A DNA stretch of 34,390 nucleotides, taken from Marinosulfonomonas sp. (GTDB lineage: Bacteria > Pseudomonadota > Alphaproteobacteria > Rhodobacterales > Rhodobacteraceae). The number at the start of each line of letters is the position of its first letter. Within the stretch, counting starts at the first letter, position 1. The notes beneath the pieces are model-generated. The model was not told where the DNA came from. It ran no database searches and saw nothing but the letters and a program-made list of their open reading frames with translations. Positions 1 through 7,824 of this stretch are shown piece by piece. The stretch spans positions 1-34,390 of the forward strand of contig WFNH01000113.1 of assembly GCA_015488685.1 (NCBI GenBank), given 5' to 3'. The position numbers and the translations under genes are program-made.

Positions 1-90
1 AACGCCGAGCGCCCGCACTCCCGGCATGGAATATTGACGCCGGACGAGGCTTATGAAAGAAAAACAGAACCAGTGAGATTGGCAGCCTGA
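1..90 (+). CDS. IS3-family transposase OrfB, C-terminal fragment (cut by window start)
   Basis: This is an open frame from base 1 to the TGA at 88-90, giving 29 residues with the NxERPHSxxGxLTPxEAY pattern that ends IS3-family DDE transposases. The catalytic DDE residues lie upstream, outside the window. The fragment is incomplete because the sequence starts here, not because of a visible mutation. Assemblies often break inside multicopy IS elements, which may explain why the window begins at this point. Confidence 0.75.
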   Translation, partial: NAERPHSRHGILTPDEAYERKTEPVRLAA

Positions 91-152
91 ATGAAACCAT
101 GATCCATCTTAAATTGGCTGCTAACTGGTCGAAAATGTAGGACCACCTCTCA
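1..152 (+). mobile_element. 3' end of an IS3-family insertion sequence (partial)
   Basis: The window opens inside a transposase reading frame that ends at a TGA at 88-90. The 29 visible residues begin NAERPHSRHGILTPDEAYE, the C-terminal signature of IS3-family OrfB (DDE) transposases. About 60 bases later the sequence reaches ...GTAGGACCACCTCTCA. Read on the other strand this begins TGAGAGGTGGTCC, which suits an IS3-type terminal repeat (IS3 elements run TG...CA), so I place the right end near 152. The left end, OrfA and most of OrfB lie outside the window, so the terminal repeat cannot be paired. Family assignment is firm; the exact boundary is inference. Confidence 0.75.
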
Positions 153-401
153 GCATAGGTCAAAAACATCTGGATCAGCCATTGCACCATCAACTAAATC
201 TGTCGCAATATGGTCATTAATTTTATAGTGGAGTCCATCTTCACAATCCTGCATCTCAACACCGATTGAAAACGAATAGAACGTGTCCGCAAAGCTAGTT
301 TCGGGGAAATCAAGTTTTTGGCCTTCGATTAATGGTTCCACTATGTCGCATAACCACATTGTCGCATTATTATACTGTTCAAGCGTATCGACATTGTTCA
401 T
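150..401 (-). CDS. Small hypothetical protein, probably truncated by the adjacent IS3
   Basis: An 83-residue acidic protein starting MNNVDTLEQYNN. I do not recognise a family and see no signal peptide or membrane segment. Its ATG (399-401) overlaps the TGA of the integrase gene (398-400) in an ATGA arrangement, so the two genes are probably translationally coupled and belong to the same integrated element. The TGA at 150-152 falls on the proposed terminal bases of the IS3 element. The native C-terminus therefore appears to have been lost, with the IS end supplying a stop after ...PDVFDLC. Base composition is more AT-rich than in the core genes. Function unknown. Confidence 0.6.
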   Translation of the reverse strand: MNNVDTLEQYNNATMWLCDIVEPLIEGQKLDFPETSFADTFYSFSIGVEMQDCEDGLHYKINDHIATDLVDGAMADPDVFDLC

Positions 402-1594
402 TTTGCCAGCCTCACAACCTTACCACTTCCCCCCGTCACATACGCCGCCCAGCGCTCCATAAGCGCCCTACGTCGCTCTAAGGTCAGAGCGCGATAGGCC
501 CGCTCAACGTCACTTCCCACCTTGTGTGCAAGGCTCATTTCCGCCACCTCGCGCGGGGCGTTGGCAACCTCGCTGGCCCAAACCCGAAACGTGCTGCGAA
601 ACCCGTGAACCGTTGCACCCTCGACCTTCATCCGGCGCAACAGCATCAGCATGGCCATATTGGAAAGCTGTCTGTTTCGTTTCTGGCCCTCGAACACATA
701 TTCGCTTTGCATCGCCTTCAAGGGTTCAATAATCGCCAGCATGGCAGGGGTCAGGGGAACGCGGTGCGGGGTGTCGGTTTTCATCCGTTCGGCTGGCACG
801 GTCCACAAGCCCGCGTCCAAATCCATTTCATCCCATCTCGCGCCCAGCACCTCGCCGGTGCGCGAGCCTGTCAGGCAGGTGAACATCAGCGCCTTGGCTG
901 CCATTGCCGAACGGGTTTGCAGATCGGCATAGAAGGCGGGCACATCCCGCCATGCCATTGCCTTGTGATGTTTCACCTTGGCCTTGACCTTTGGCAACAC
1001 CCCCGCATCCTTGATTGCGGCCACGGGATTTTCCCCAGAACGGAATCCCTTTGATTTCGCCACGTCCAGCACCACTTTCAGGCGCTGGGCAACCCGTTTG
1101 GCGGTTTCGTGTTTTTCGGTCCAGATAGGTGACAGGCACATCAGCACTTCGGGCTGGCCGATACTGTCAACCGGCATCCGGCCTATCTTGGGAAAGGCAT
1201 AATCGCGCAGGGTGTTTATCCATTGCTGGCCGTGCTTGGCGTTTTTCCATGTTGGCAGGCGCTCGATACGAACCTGCTGGGCAAATTCCGCAAATGTCGG
1301 GATGTCGCGCTGGATATTATAGCGCGGGTTCAGGCCTTGCTTGGCCATGCGCCGGTATTCCAGCGCCCTTTCCCGTGCTTGGTTCAAAGTGACCACATCA
1401 GCACCGCCCAAGCCAAAGTCGGTTCTAAGGGGTGCGCCCTTTTTGTTACGCTGCCCTTTGACCGTGACGCGCACAATCCAGCGCCGCGCACCGGACGGAT
1501 CAACAACCAGATAAAGCCCGTTGCCATCCCCGTGCCGCCCGGCCCCCAGATTCTCGACCAGCTTCTTTGTGAGTTTTCCCGCCAAATGCGCCAT
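398..1594 (-). CDS. Tyrosine-type site-specific integrase (DUF4102 / P4-like)
   Basis: A 398-residue phage/island integrase. Residues 1 to about 90 form the arm-type DNA-binding region (KLTKKLVENL, then GDGNGLYLVVDPSGARRWIVRV), the middle is a core-binding SAM-like domain, and the C-terminal half is the catalytic domain. Visible catalytic elements are the first Arg in TGSRTGEVLGARW, the HGFRSTFRVWA box carrying His and the second Arg, and the Tyr in DVERAYRALTLERR. The gene looks intact. It lies 149 bp from the 3' end of tRNA-Ser, the classical position of an integrase next to its attachment site, so the element should extend leftwards past the window start. It overlaps the following 83-residue gene by 4 bp. 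Confidence 0.93.
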   Translation of the reverse strand: MAHLAGKLTKKLVENLGAGRHGDGNGLYLVVDPSGARRWIVRVTVKGQRNKKGAPLRTDFGLGGADVVTLNQARERALEYRRMAKQGLNPRYNIQRDIPTFAEFAQQVRIERLPTWKNAKHGQQWINTLRDYAFPKIGRMPVDSIGQPEVLMCLSPIWTEKHETAKRVAQRLKVVLDVAKSKGFRSGENPVAAIKDAGVLPKVKAKVKHHKAMAWRDVPAFYADLQTRSAMAAKALMFTCLTGSRTGEVLGARWDEMDLDAGLWTVPAERMKTDTPHRVPLTPAMLAIIEPLKAMQSEYVFEGQKRNRQLSNMAMLMLLRRMKVEGATVHGFRSTFRVWASEVANAPREVAEMSLAHKVGSDVERAYRALTLERRRALMERWAAYVTGGSGKVVRLAK

Positions 1595-1743
1595 TCAATA
1601 ATACCACTCTTCATACCACACAGTGAAAATATATCAGGATAACTGAAAGAAAGTCAGTAAGATTGATATGGCCGATATTCCTAGTAAAATATGAGGTATA
1701 AGCAAGTATCCGCAATTCAATGAAAGCACAGCAAATGGCGTGG

Positions 1744-1785
1744 TGGCGGAGACGAAGGGATTCGAACCCTCGAGACGATTCCTCG
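1744..1785 (-). other. Probable attachment site (att) at the 3' end of tRNA-Ser
   Basis: Tyrosine integrases of this family usually recombine at the 3' end of a tRNA, from the anticodon or T-arm to the CCA. Here the integrase lies 149 bp beyond the tRNA 3' end in the usual orientation. No second copy of the T-arm/CCA sequence appears in the window, which fits an island extending left beyond base 1. The exact core limits cannot be read from one copy, so the interval is approximate and inferred. Confidence 0.45.
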
Positions 1786-1833
1786 CCTACTCCCTTAGCA
1801 GGGGAGCGCCTTCGACCACTCGGCCACGTCTCC
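1744..1833 (-). tRNA. tRNA-Ser (anticodon GCU)
   Basis: A 90-nt tRNA with a 7-bp acceptor stem (GGAGACG/CGTCTCC), an encoded CCA end at 1744-1746, anticodon loop CTGCTAA giving anticodon GCU, a long class II variable arm and a normal T-arm (GGGTTCGAATCCC). It reads AGC/AGU serine codons. Its 3' end points at the integrase gene 149 bp away, so the 3' part of the tRNA is the likely integration target. The gene is intact, as expected when the incoming element restores the tRNA end. Confidence 0.97.
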
Positions 1834-1987
1834 ATCGACGGGTTTAGCGGGGCTTAACGGTGGGGACAAGTGCAATATGACACCTTGATTATCTTTTTGG
1901 CTTTGCTTCTGGACGCCAGAATAACGCAAACAGGAAAGTGACAGCATTAAAGCAGACGGGGTTGCTTGCCATGATGCGAAAAGCCAG

Positions 1988-2073
1988 TGGTGCGGTTGAG
2001 AAGACTCGAACTTCCACGGGTGTTACCCCACAGCGACCTCAACGCTGCGCGTCTACCATTCCGCCACAACCGC
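1988..2073 (-). tRNA. tRNA-Leu (anticodon GAG)
   Basis: An 86-nt class II tRNA with acceptor stem GCGGTTG/CAACCGC, discriminator A, an encoded CCA at 1988-1990, a long variable arm and T-arm with GTTCGAGTC. The anticodon loop TTGAGGT gives GAG, decoding CUC/CUU leucine codons. It lies 154 bp from tRNA-Ser on the same strand. Nothing indicates disruption or use as an attachment site. Confidence 0.96.
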
Positions 2074-2207
2074 ATGTGATCTGGTAAGATGTGCGGCGTA
2101 TACCGAAACGCCGGTGGGTTGTGAAGTGCAAAAGCGCCCCATAGCCCCTTTGACAATCCGCCCGACCGGTGCCACAGACAAAGCATCGCATTATGACAGG
2201 CAAGCCA

Positions 2208-2858
2208 ATGGTTGAATGGATCATCTCATCCGGTCTGACGGATTATGATTTCGCGGTTTCCGAGATGGAAAAGCGGGCAGAGTCAATCGCTGACGGCACC
2301 GCTGACGAGGCAATCTGGCTGGTCGAGCACCCGCCCCTTTATACCGCCGGCACCAGTGCCAAACCGGCGGACCTGACCGACCCTGACCGGTTCCCTGTCT
2401 ATACCTCCAAACGTGGCGGGCAATATACCTATCATGGTCCCGGCCAGCGGGTGGCCTATGCCATGCTGGATGTTGGCAAACGGGGGCGTGATGTGCGCAA
2501 GTTCGTACGACAGCTTGAGGATTGGGTTATTTGCACGCTGGAACAGTTCAACGTCAAAGGCGAACGCCGTGAGGGGCGTGTCGGGGTCTGGGTGGTGCGG
2601 GATGACAAGCCGTTGAATGCTGATGGCACCAGCGCCGAGGATAAAATCGCCGCCATCGGGGTGCGGTTGCGCAAATGGGTCAGCTTTCACGGGATTTCAA
2701 TCAATGTGGAGCCGGATCTGGAGCATTATAACGGCATCGTTCCTTGCGGAATCACGCAATATGGTGTGACCAGTCTTGTTGATCTGGGGCTGCCCCTGGA
2801 AATGATGGATGTAGATGTTGCACTAAAGCACTGTTTTACCAAGATATTTGAAGATTAG
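2208..2858 (+). CDS. lipB: Octanoyl-[acyl-carrier-protein]:protein N-octanoyltransferase LipB
   Basis: LipB moves octanoyl groups from acyl carrier protein to the lipoyl domains of E2 and H proteins, the first step of endogenous lipoate synthesis in the cytoplasm. Family hallmarks are [12 protein letters not shown], the lysine of [10 protein letters not shown] (about residue 146) and the acyl-accepting cysteine in IVPCGI (about residue 180). The frame stays open upstream to a GTG at 2169 and an ATG at 2193. I chose the ATG at 2208 (216 residues) because family members usually begin close to a M-x-EWI sequence; 2193 is possible. The gene appears monocistronic and precedes the cytochrome c gene. 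Confidence 0.95.
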   Translation: MVEWIISSGLTDYDFAVSEMEKRAESIADGTADEAIWLVEHPPLYTAGTSAKPADLTDPDRFPVYTSKRGGQYTYHGPGQRVAYAMLDVGKRGRDVRKFVRQLEDWVICTLEQFNVKGERREGRVGVWVVRDDKPLNADGTSAEDKIAAIGVRLRKWVSFHGISINVEPDLEHYNGIVPCGITQYGVTSLVDLGLPLEMMDVDVALKHCFTKIFED

Positions 2859-2954
2859 AGCAATAATCCCCGCCCACGCCTGTGATTGCCTTTCAATTCC
2901 CGCCACAAACCTTATATTCCACAAGGGACGCGAATCTATCTGAACGAGGTAACT

Positions 2955-3377
2955 ATGAAACGTACACTTGCCATTCTTGCAACTCTTGCCGTTGCAACAC
3001 CGGTTTTTGCTGAAGGTGATATTGCAGCTGGTGAAAAGGTCTTTAAAAGATGCAAAGCCTGCCACACCATTGCCAATGGTGATGAAATTATCTTCAAAGG
3101 CGGCAAAGTCGGCCCGAACCTTTATGGTGTCATCGGTCGCGCTGCAGGTTCGCAAGAAGATTACACAAAATACAGCGCAGGCCTGAAGGCTTTGGGTGAA
3201 GGCGGTCTGGTATGGGATGAAGCCACATTGGCTGAATGGGTTAGCAACCCCAAAGAGTTCCTGAAAGCACACGACCAACCTGCCAAAACCGGCATGTCGT
3301 TCAAGCTGAAGCACGGCGGCGAAGATGTGGCAGCCTATCTGGCCAGCGTCGGTCCGGCACCGGAAGCCTCTAACTAA
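2955..3377 (+). CDS. cycA: Class I c-type cytochrome (cytochrome c2 / c550 type)
   Basis: A 140-residue precursor with a Sec signal peptide (MKRTLAILATLAVATPVFA, cleaved before EGDIAAG) and one CxxCH heme site (CKACH, about residue 34). The likely axial Met is in KTGMSFKL near residue 115. Size, the KVFKRCKACHTI start of the mature protein and the GPNLYGVIGR segment fit soluble periplasmic cytochrome c2, which carries electrons from the bc1 complex to terminal oxidases, and to the reaction centre in phototrophs. The ATG at 2955 has GAGGT about 5 bases upstream; the frame continues upstream without a better start. A strong terminator follows. The symbol follows Rhodobacter usage; cytochrome c550 is an equivalent name. 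Confidence 0.9.
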   Translation: MKRTLAILATLAVATPVFAEGDIAAGEKVFKRCKACHTIANGDEIIFKGGKVGPNLYGVIGRAAGSQEDYTKYSAGLKALGEGGLVWDEATLAEWVSNPKEFLKAHDQPAKTGMSFKLKHGGEDVAAYLASVGPAPEASN

Positions 3378-3421
3378 GAGCAATTCCACTACGCATCACA
3401 ATTGATGCAAATCGAATCAAG

Positions 3422-3456
3422 GCCGCGATAAGGAGTGCCCTTATCGCGGCTTTTCT
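3422..3456 (+). terminator. Rho-independent terminator after the cytochrome c gene
   Basis: A perfect 12-bp stem (GCCGCGATAAGG, 3422-3433, with CCTTATCGCGGC, 3439-3450) and a 5-nt loop are followed by TTTTCTATGT. It lies 44 bp after the stop of the cytochrome c gene and separates it from ctaD. Confidence 0.9.
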
Positions 3457-3528
3457 ATGTGGACAGCCAAGTATTCGGCTAAAATGTCGCGGCTTTCCAT
3501 TCTACGCGGCCACCCCTGTAACGATTTA

Positions 3529-3542
3529 TTGATCTGGATCAA
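3529..3542. promoter_or_regulatory. FNR/FnrL box upstream of ctaD
   Basis: TTGATCTGGATCAA is a perfect match to the FNR consensus TTGAT-N4-ATCAA, 84 bp upstream of the ctaD ATG. Its left half, TTGATC, could also be a -35 hexamer: 17 bp downstream lies TACAAA (3552-3557), a 4-of-6 match to a -10. If that promoter is real, FnrL bound here would compete with RNA polymerase. The fnrL gene is in this same window. Confidence 0.8.
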
Positions 3543-3626
3543 ATTTCCCCCTACAAAGGCATTAGGAACGCGACGTGGATTGGAAACTTTTCACGAATTA
3601 TAAATACAAGAACAGGGAGTACGTTC

Positions 3627-5300
3627 ATGGCGGACGCAGCTATCCACGGCCATGATGAGCATGCCAAAAAGGGTTTCTTTACCCGTTGGTTCATGTCCAC
3701 AAACCACAAAGACATCGGAATTCTTTACCTTTTTACCGCAGGAGCAGTCGGATTTATCTCGGTTCTGTTCACGGTATACATGCGGCTCGAGCTTATGGAG
3801 CCGGGCGTGCAATACATGTGCCTCGAGGGCGCGCGCTTTATTGCGGATGCGACTCGGGAATGCACCCCGAACGGACACCTCTGGAATGTAATGATCACCT
3901 ACCACGGTGTATTAATGATGTTTTTTGTGGTCATTCCCGCCCTGTTCGGCGGCTTTGGCAACTATTTCATGCCGCTGCACATCGGCGCGCCCGACATGGC
4001 GTTCCCGCGGATGAACAACCTGTCCTACTGGATGTATGTGGCGGGCACCACGCTGGGCGTTGCATCGCTGCTTGCCCCGGGGGGCGATGGTCAGACAGGA
4101 TCCGGCGTTGGCTGGGTGCTATATCCTCCGCTATCAACGTCCGAGCCGGGTATCTCGATGGACCTGGCGATCTTTGCGGTTCACCTGTCCGGGGCCTCAT
4201 CTATCCTTGGCGCGATCAATATGATCACAACCTTCCTGAACATGCGCACACCGGGGATGACCCTGCACAAGGTCCCGCTGTTTGCATGGTCGATCTTTAT
4301 CACCGCATGGCTGATTCTGCTGTCGTTGCCGGTTCTGGCTGGGGGCATCACCATGCTGCTGACCGATCGCAATTTCGGCACAACCTTCTTTGACCCTGCC
4401 GGTGGCGGCGATCCGATCCTCTATCAGCATATCCTGTGGTTCTTTGGTCACCCCGAAGTCTACATGATCATCCTGCCCGGTTTCGGTATCATCAGCCACG
4501 TCATCGCGACCTTCTCGCGCAAGCCGATCTTTGGCTATCTGCCGATGGTTTATGCGCTGGTGGCAATCGGGGTTCTGGGCTTTGTCGTCTGGGCGCACCA
4601 CATGTACACCGTAGGGATGAGCCTGTCGCAGCAAAGCTATTTCATGATGGCAACAATGGTGATTGCGGTGCCGACGGGGATCAAGATCTTCAGCTGGATT
4701 GCGACGATGTGGAAAGGCTCGGTCAGTTTTGAAACCCCGATGCTGTTTGCCATCGGCTTCCTGTTCCTGTTCACCGTTGGTGGCGTTACCGGTGTTGTCC
4801 TTAGCCAACCGGGTCTGGACCGCGCCTATCACGATACCTACTACGTCGTTGCACACTTCCATTATGTGATGTCGCTGGGGGCCGCATTCGCGATCTTCGC
4901 CGGTGTTTACTTCTGGATCGGGAAAATGTCGGGGCGCCAGTATCCCGAATGGGCGGGTAAACTGCATTTCGCCATGTTCTTTATCGGCACGAACCTGACG
5001 TTCTTCCCGCAGCACTTTCTGGGTCGTCAGGGCATGCCACGCCGCTATATCGACTATCCCGAGGCCTTTGCCTACTGGAACTATCTGTCGTCATGGGGTG
5101 CCTTCCTGTCGTTTGCGTCCTTTGTGTTCTTTATCGGTATCGTGTTCTACACGCTGTTGGCAGGCAAACGGGTGACCGAAAAGAACTACTGGAACGAATA
5201 TGCCGACACGCTGGAGTGGACTTTGCCCACCCCGCCGCCGGAACACACGTTCGAAATTCTTGCCAAGCAGGAAGAGTGGGACAGAAGCCACAACCACTAA
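3627..5300 (+). CDS. ctaD: Cytochrome c oxidase aa3-type, subunit I
   Basis: The catalytic subunit of the aa3 heme-copper oxidase, an inner-membrane enzyme that reduces O2 to water with electrons from cytochrome c and pumps protons. At 557 residues it is full length with twelve expected transmembrane helices. Visible motifs are the N-terminal [11 protein letters not shown], the heme a ligand region [16 protein letters not shown] near residue 275 (CuB histidine cross-linked to Tyr), the HH pair in WAHHMYTVG, and AHFHYV near residue 410 (heme ligands). AGGGAG sits 10 bases before the ATG. ctaC, ctaB and ctaE are not adjacent, common in Rhodobacteraceae. An FNR box lies upstream. Confidence 0.98.
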   Translation: MADAAIHGHDEHAKKGFFTRWFMSTNHKDIGILYLFTAGAVGFISVLFTVYMRLELMEPGVQYMCLEGARFIADATRECTPNGHLWNVMITYHGVLMMFFVVIPALFGGFGNYFMPLHIGAPDMAFPRMNNLSYWMYVAGTTLGVASLLAPGGDGQTGSGVGWVLYPPLSTSEPGISMDLAIFAVHLSGASSILGAINMITTFLNMRTPGMTLHKVPLFAWSIFITAWLILLSLPVLAGGITMLLTDRNFGTTFFDPAGGGDPILYQHILWFFGHPEVYMIILPGFGIISHVIATFSRKPIFGYLPMVYALVAIGVLGFVVWAHHMYTVGMSLSQQSYFMMATMVIAVPTGIKIFSWIATMWKGSVSFETPMLFAIGFLFLFTVGGVTGVVLSQPGLDRAYHDTYYVVAHFHYVMSLGAAFAIFAGVYFWIGKMSGRQYPEWAGKLHFAMFFIGTNLTFFPQHFLGRQGMPRRYIDYPEAFAYWNYLSSWGAFLSFASFVFFIGIVFYTLLAGKRVTEKNYWNEYADTLEWTLPTPPPEHTFEILAKQEEWDRSHNH

Positions 5301-5312
5301 GGGGATGGCGCA

Positions 5313-5855
5313 TTGCCCTACGAGTGGCAGATAAAACCTGATCAGGAGGCCTCGGAGCAATTCGGGGCCTCTTGCTTTGCCCATGCCACAGGCAAACCCT
5401 ATTGCCAGCTTGCCCTTTGGCCCTACCGCTCTCTGCCCCGTCGCGGGTTTGTCTGGTTCATCGGCCTTACTGTTGTCCTGTTATGTGTCCCGCTGTTTGC
5501 CCTGCTGGGCACCAGCCACCTATGGATCATGTTGCCTTTTCTGGCCGCAGCGGTGGCCGCCATCTGGTATTTTCTGATGCGCAGCTACAAGGACGGAACG
5601 ATCCTTGAAACCCTGATCATCTGGTCCGACCAAATGGAGCTGACCCGCCAGAACCCGCGCGACAAACCGCAACACTGGTCGGCCAATCCGTATTGGGTCA
5701 GCGTGCATATGCACCCGAAATCCGGCCCCGTAGACAACTACCTGACCCTGCGCGGCGGGGACCGGGAAGTGGAAATCGGCGCGTTTCTGTCCGTGGACGA
5801 GCGAAAGGCGCTGATCGGTGAATTGCAGGGTGTGTTGGCCAGACTGCCCAAATAA
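5313..5855 (+). CDS. DUF2244 family membrane protein
   Basis: A 180-residue inner-membrane protein with two adjacent hydrophobic segments (about residues 48-67 and 71-89) and a soluble C-terminal part with DNYLTLRGGDREVEIGAFLS. This is the DUF2244 architecture, a family of unknown function often found beside ctaD in alphaproteobacteria. It starts at a TTG (MPYEWQI) 12 bp after the ctaD stop, with AAGGGGA as ribosome site; the nearby ATG at 5305 is out of frame. Probable co-transcription with ctaD suggests a link to aa3 oxidase biogenesis, but that is inference from position only. Confidence 0.82.
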   Translation: MPYEWQIKPDQEASEQFGASCFAHATGKPYCQLALWPYRSLPRRGFVWFIGLTVVLLCVPLFALLGTSHLWIMLPFLAAAVAAIWYFLMRSYKDGTILETLIIWSDQMELTRQNPRDKPQHWSANPYWVSVHMHPKSGPVDNYLTLRGGDREVEIGAFLSVDERKALIGELQGVLARLPK

Positions 5856-5895
5856 GCTATGATGCGAGTATTCAATTTCTTTACGGGGTTATTCA

Positions 5896-6297
5896 ATGCG
5901 TATTCTATTTTCAACATTCGCCATCGCCACCACACTTGCCCTATCCACCCCTGCCGCTCAGGCGTTCGAGATCAGGTTTGACTGGAAAGGGTTAAAGCTG
6001 TGCACCAGCGGTAATCCAAACCGCGTCCTTAACCCGCGTTTTGTTTTGAAGGATGTTCCCGCAGGCACCCAGTATATCCGCTTCAAACTGATCGACCGCA
6101 ATGTGCCGGGCTATAACCACGGCGGCGGGGTTGTGAAATACACCGGCCAGCAGGTGATTGAACCCGGTGCGTTCAAATACAAATCCCCCTGCCCGCCCAG
6201 TGGGCGCCATACTTACGAGTGGCGCGCTACAGCCCAGACCCGCAAGAATGGCGGGAAGATCGAGGTGGCAAAAGCCAGACGCAAATATCCGGAATAG
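5896..6297 (+). CDS. Secreted PEBP-like small protein
   Basis: A 133-residue protein with a clear signal peptide (MRILFSTFAIATTLALSTPAAQA, then FEIRFDW). The mature part shows TQYIRFKLIDRNVPGYNHGGG followed by YKSPCPPSGRHTYEWRATA. The second segment resembles the Y-x-GPCPPSG-HRY motif of the phosphatidylethanolamine-binding (YbhB/YbcL, PEBP) family; the first lies where that family has its Asp-Pro ligand motif, but here it is altered. I read it as a reduced periplasmic PEBP-like domain of unknown ligand. It contains two cysteines, which could form a disulfide. No close operon partner. Confidence 0.55.
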   Translation: MRILFSTFAIATTLALSTPAAQAFEIRFDWKGLKLCTSGNPNRVLNPRFVLKDVPAGTQYIRFKLIDRNVPGYNHGGGVVKYTGQQVIEPGAFKYKSPCPPSGRHTYEWRATAQTRKNGGKIEVAKARRKYPE

Positions 6298-6385
6298 CTC
6301 CACCTGCGCCTGTGGCCTGTTGCCAATCCATGCGGAATCTGGGACGCTGAATGCGATCCGGAACCGCAGATAAAGGCGCCGCAAA

Positions 6386-7336
6386 ATGTCCGATATTCTG
6401 ACCATCACCCTGAACCCCACGGTTGATTTTTCGACCTCGGCCAAACGGGTGCGCCCAGATCACAAAGTGCGGTGCACTGCCGCAATGCGTGATCCCGGCG
6501 GTGGCGGGGTGAACGTGGCCCGCGCTATCCATATTCTGGGCGGTGATGCCTGTGCCTTTGCCGCTGTGGGCGGGCATATGGGGCAAATATTGCTCAGTCT
6601 GCTGGGGCGCGAAGGGGTGCAGGTGCATCCCTTCGATATCCCCGGCGAAACCCGTCAGAGCATGGCAGTGACAGAACGGCGCACAGGCCAGCAATACCGC
6701 TTTGTGATGCCCGGCCCGATCTGGGACGCGGAACTGGTGAAATGCGTTCTGGCGGAAATCCACAAAACCGTTCCGAAAGATGGATATGTGGTGCTAAGCG
6801 GCAGCAACCCGCCCGGCGTGCCTGATGATTTCCCCGCCATGCTGGCACAGCAGATCAATGGAACCGGCGCGCGGTTGGTGGTGGACACATCTGGGCGGGC
6901 CTTGCGCCAGATGGCAAATGATCCGGTTATCCCGCCCTATTTGTTGCGTATGGACAGGGCCGAGGCCGAGGAACTGGCGGGTGAACCGCTAGAAACCGTC
7001 AAAACACTGTCCGATTTTGCCAGCGCTCTGGTCAAACGCGATGTAGCGCAAATGATTGTGATGGCGTTAGGGGCCAAAGGCTCGGTTTTGGCCATGAACG
7101 ATGAATGTTGGCACGTCAACGCCGCGGATGTGCCGGTGCGCAGCAAAGTCGGCGCGGGTGACAGTTTTGTCGGGGCGCTGGTGCTGGCCCTTTCGCGTGG
7201 CGATGCGCCTGCGCTGGCATTGCAAAAAGGGGCCGCCGCCGCCAGCGCCGCCGTCATGACGGACGCCACCCGCCTGTGCCCCAGAACCGAGGCCGAAATG
7301 CTTGTCCAGCAATGCCCACTGGTGCGGCTGGTTTAG
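6386..7336 (+). CDS. PfkB-family sugar kinase (1-phosphofructokinase / PfkB type)
   Basis: A 316-residue cytoplasmic ribokinase-fold kinase. It has the N-terminal LTITLNPTVDFS typical of the phosphofructokinase branch, the first signature region GGGGVNVARAIHILGG, the SGSNPPGVPDDF segment, and the C-terminal PfkB signature with catalytic Asp in VGAGDSFVGALV. This branch includes 1-phosphofructokinase (FruK), 6-phosphofructokinase II (PfkB) and tagatose-6-phosphate kinase. With no fructose PTS genes nearby, the substrate cannot be decided, although fructose-6-phosphate or fructose-1-phosphate is most likely. The ATG has AAAGG upstream. It appears to be transcribed alone. Confidence 0.85.
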   Translation: MSDILTITLNPTVDFSTSAKRVRPDHKVRCTAAMRDPGGGGVNVARAIHILGGDACAFAAVGGHMGQILLSLLGREGVQVHPFDIPGETRQSMAVTERRTGQQYRFVMPGPIWDAELVKCVLAEIHKTVPKDGYVVLSGSNPPGVPDDFPAMLAQQINGTGARLVVDTSGRALRQMANDPVIPPYLLRMDRAEAEELAGEPLETVKTLSDFASALVKRDVAQMIVMALGAKGSVLAMNDECWHVNAADVPVRSKVGAGDSFVGALVLALSRGDAPALALQKGAAAASAAVMTDATRLCPRTEAEMLVQQCPLVRLV

Positions 7337-7468
7337 TGCAGTAAGGCCACACCTCGTTTCAAGGTGATTGAAAATTGAAACCGCTTCGGGCATATTGGCG
7401 AAAACGAGCAGTACTCGGGATGACATCTGGATGAACCGGAGCGCCCGTATTGGCAAGAGGCAAAGAAA

Positions 7469-7783
7469 ATGAAGACCATCGCATTCGCGGCATTGATCGC
7501 CGTTTTAACCCTATCCACAACCGCGCCTGCGGCCTTTGCCGCCGGAAAAATCCACCGCGCCTGTATGCGTTCGGACCGCCCCGGCGCATCGCGTCAATTA
7601 TGCAGCTGCATTCAGGATGCGGCGGATCGCATCTTATCCAGCCGCGATCAGGCATTGGCGGCCAAGTTTTTCAAAGACCCGCAGATGGCACAGGATGTGC
7701 GCCAGTCGGACAGTTCCTATAAGGAAGCCTTCTGGAAACGGTACAAAGATTTTGGCGTGACTGCTCAGGCTTTTTGTCAGTAA
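7469..7783 (+). CDS. Small secreted cysteine-containing protein
   Basis: A 104-residue protein with a Sec signal peptide (MKTIAFAALIAVLTLSTTAPAAFA). The mature region has four cysteines (HRACMRS, RQLCSCIQ and the C-terminal AFCQ), which could pair in the periplasm. Proteins of this shape are common in Rhodobacteraceae and sometimes carry the name 'arginine transporter', for which I see no support here. No heme site (CxxCH) is present. Function unknown. It ends 41 bp from the convergent phosphatase gene. Confidence 0.7.
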   Translation: MKTIAFAALIAVLTLSTTAPAAFAAGKIHRACMRSDRPGASRQLCSCIQDAADRILSSRDQALAAKFFKDPQMAQDVRQSDSSYKEAFWKRYKDFGVTAQAFCQ

Positions 7784-7799
7784 TCACAGTATTTGTTCG

Positions 7800-7824
7800 G
7801 TAAAACGGTGGGGTAAACCCCACC
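7800..7824 (-). terminator. Probable terminator of the phosphatase gene
   Basis: GGTGGGGT/ACCCCACC (7807-7824) forms a short strong hairpin directly after the stop codon of the minus-strand phosphatase gene. On that strand it is followed by GTTTTACC, a short T-run. The convergent plus-strand gene ends at 7783, so it may serve both, but the plus-strand side lacks a T-tract. Confidence 0.55.

Noticed and set aside
1611-1835. Minus-strand frame of 74 codons across tRNA-Ser
   Set aside because: It translates the tRNA itself; such frames over tRNA-Ser are common artefacts.
3402-3420. TTGAT...ATCAA after the cytochrome c gene as another FNR box
   Set aside because: The half-sites are separated by 9 bases instead of 4, and the position is just before a terminator, not at a promoter.
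4197-5015. Long antisense frame inside ctaD, and similar long frames opposite ccoI, ccoG and ccoO
   Set aside because: They are shadows produced by codon bias in GC-rich genes; their translations are His/Gln/Arg-rich and match no family.
7807-7824. GGTGGGGT/ACCCCACC as an unusual regulatory palindrome
   Set aside because: Its place directly after a stop codon with a short T-run on that strand is better explained as an ordinary terminator.
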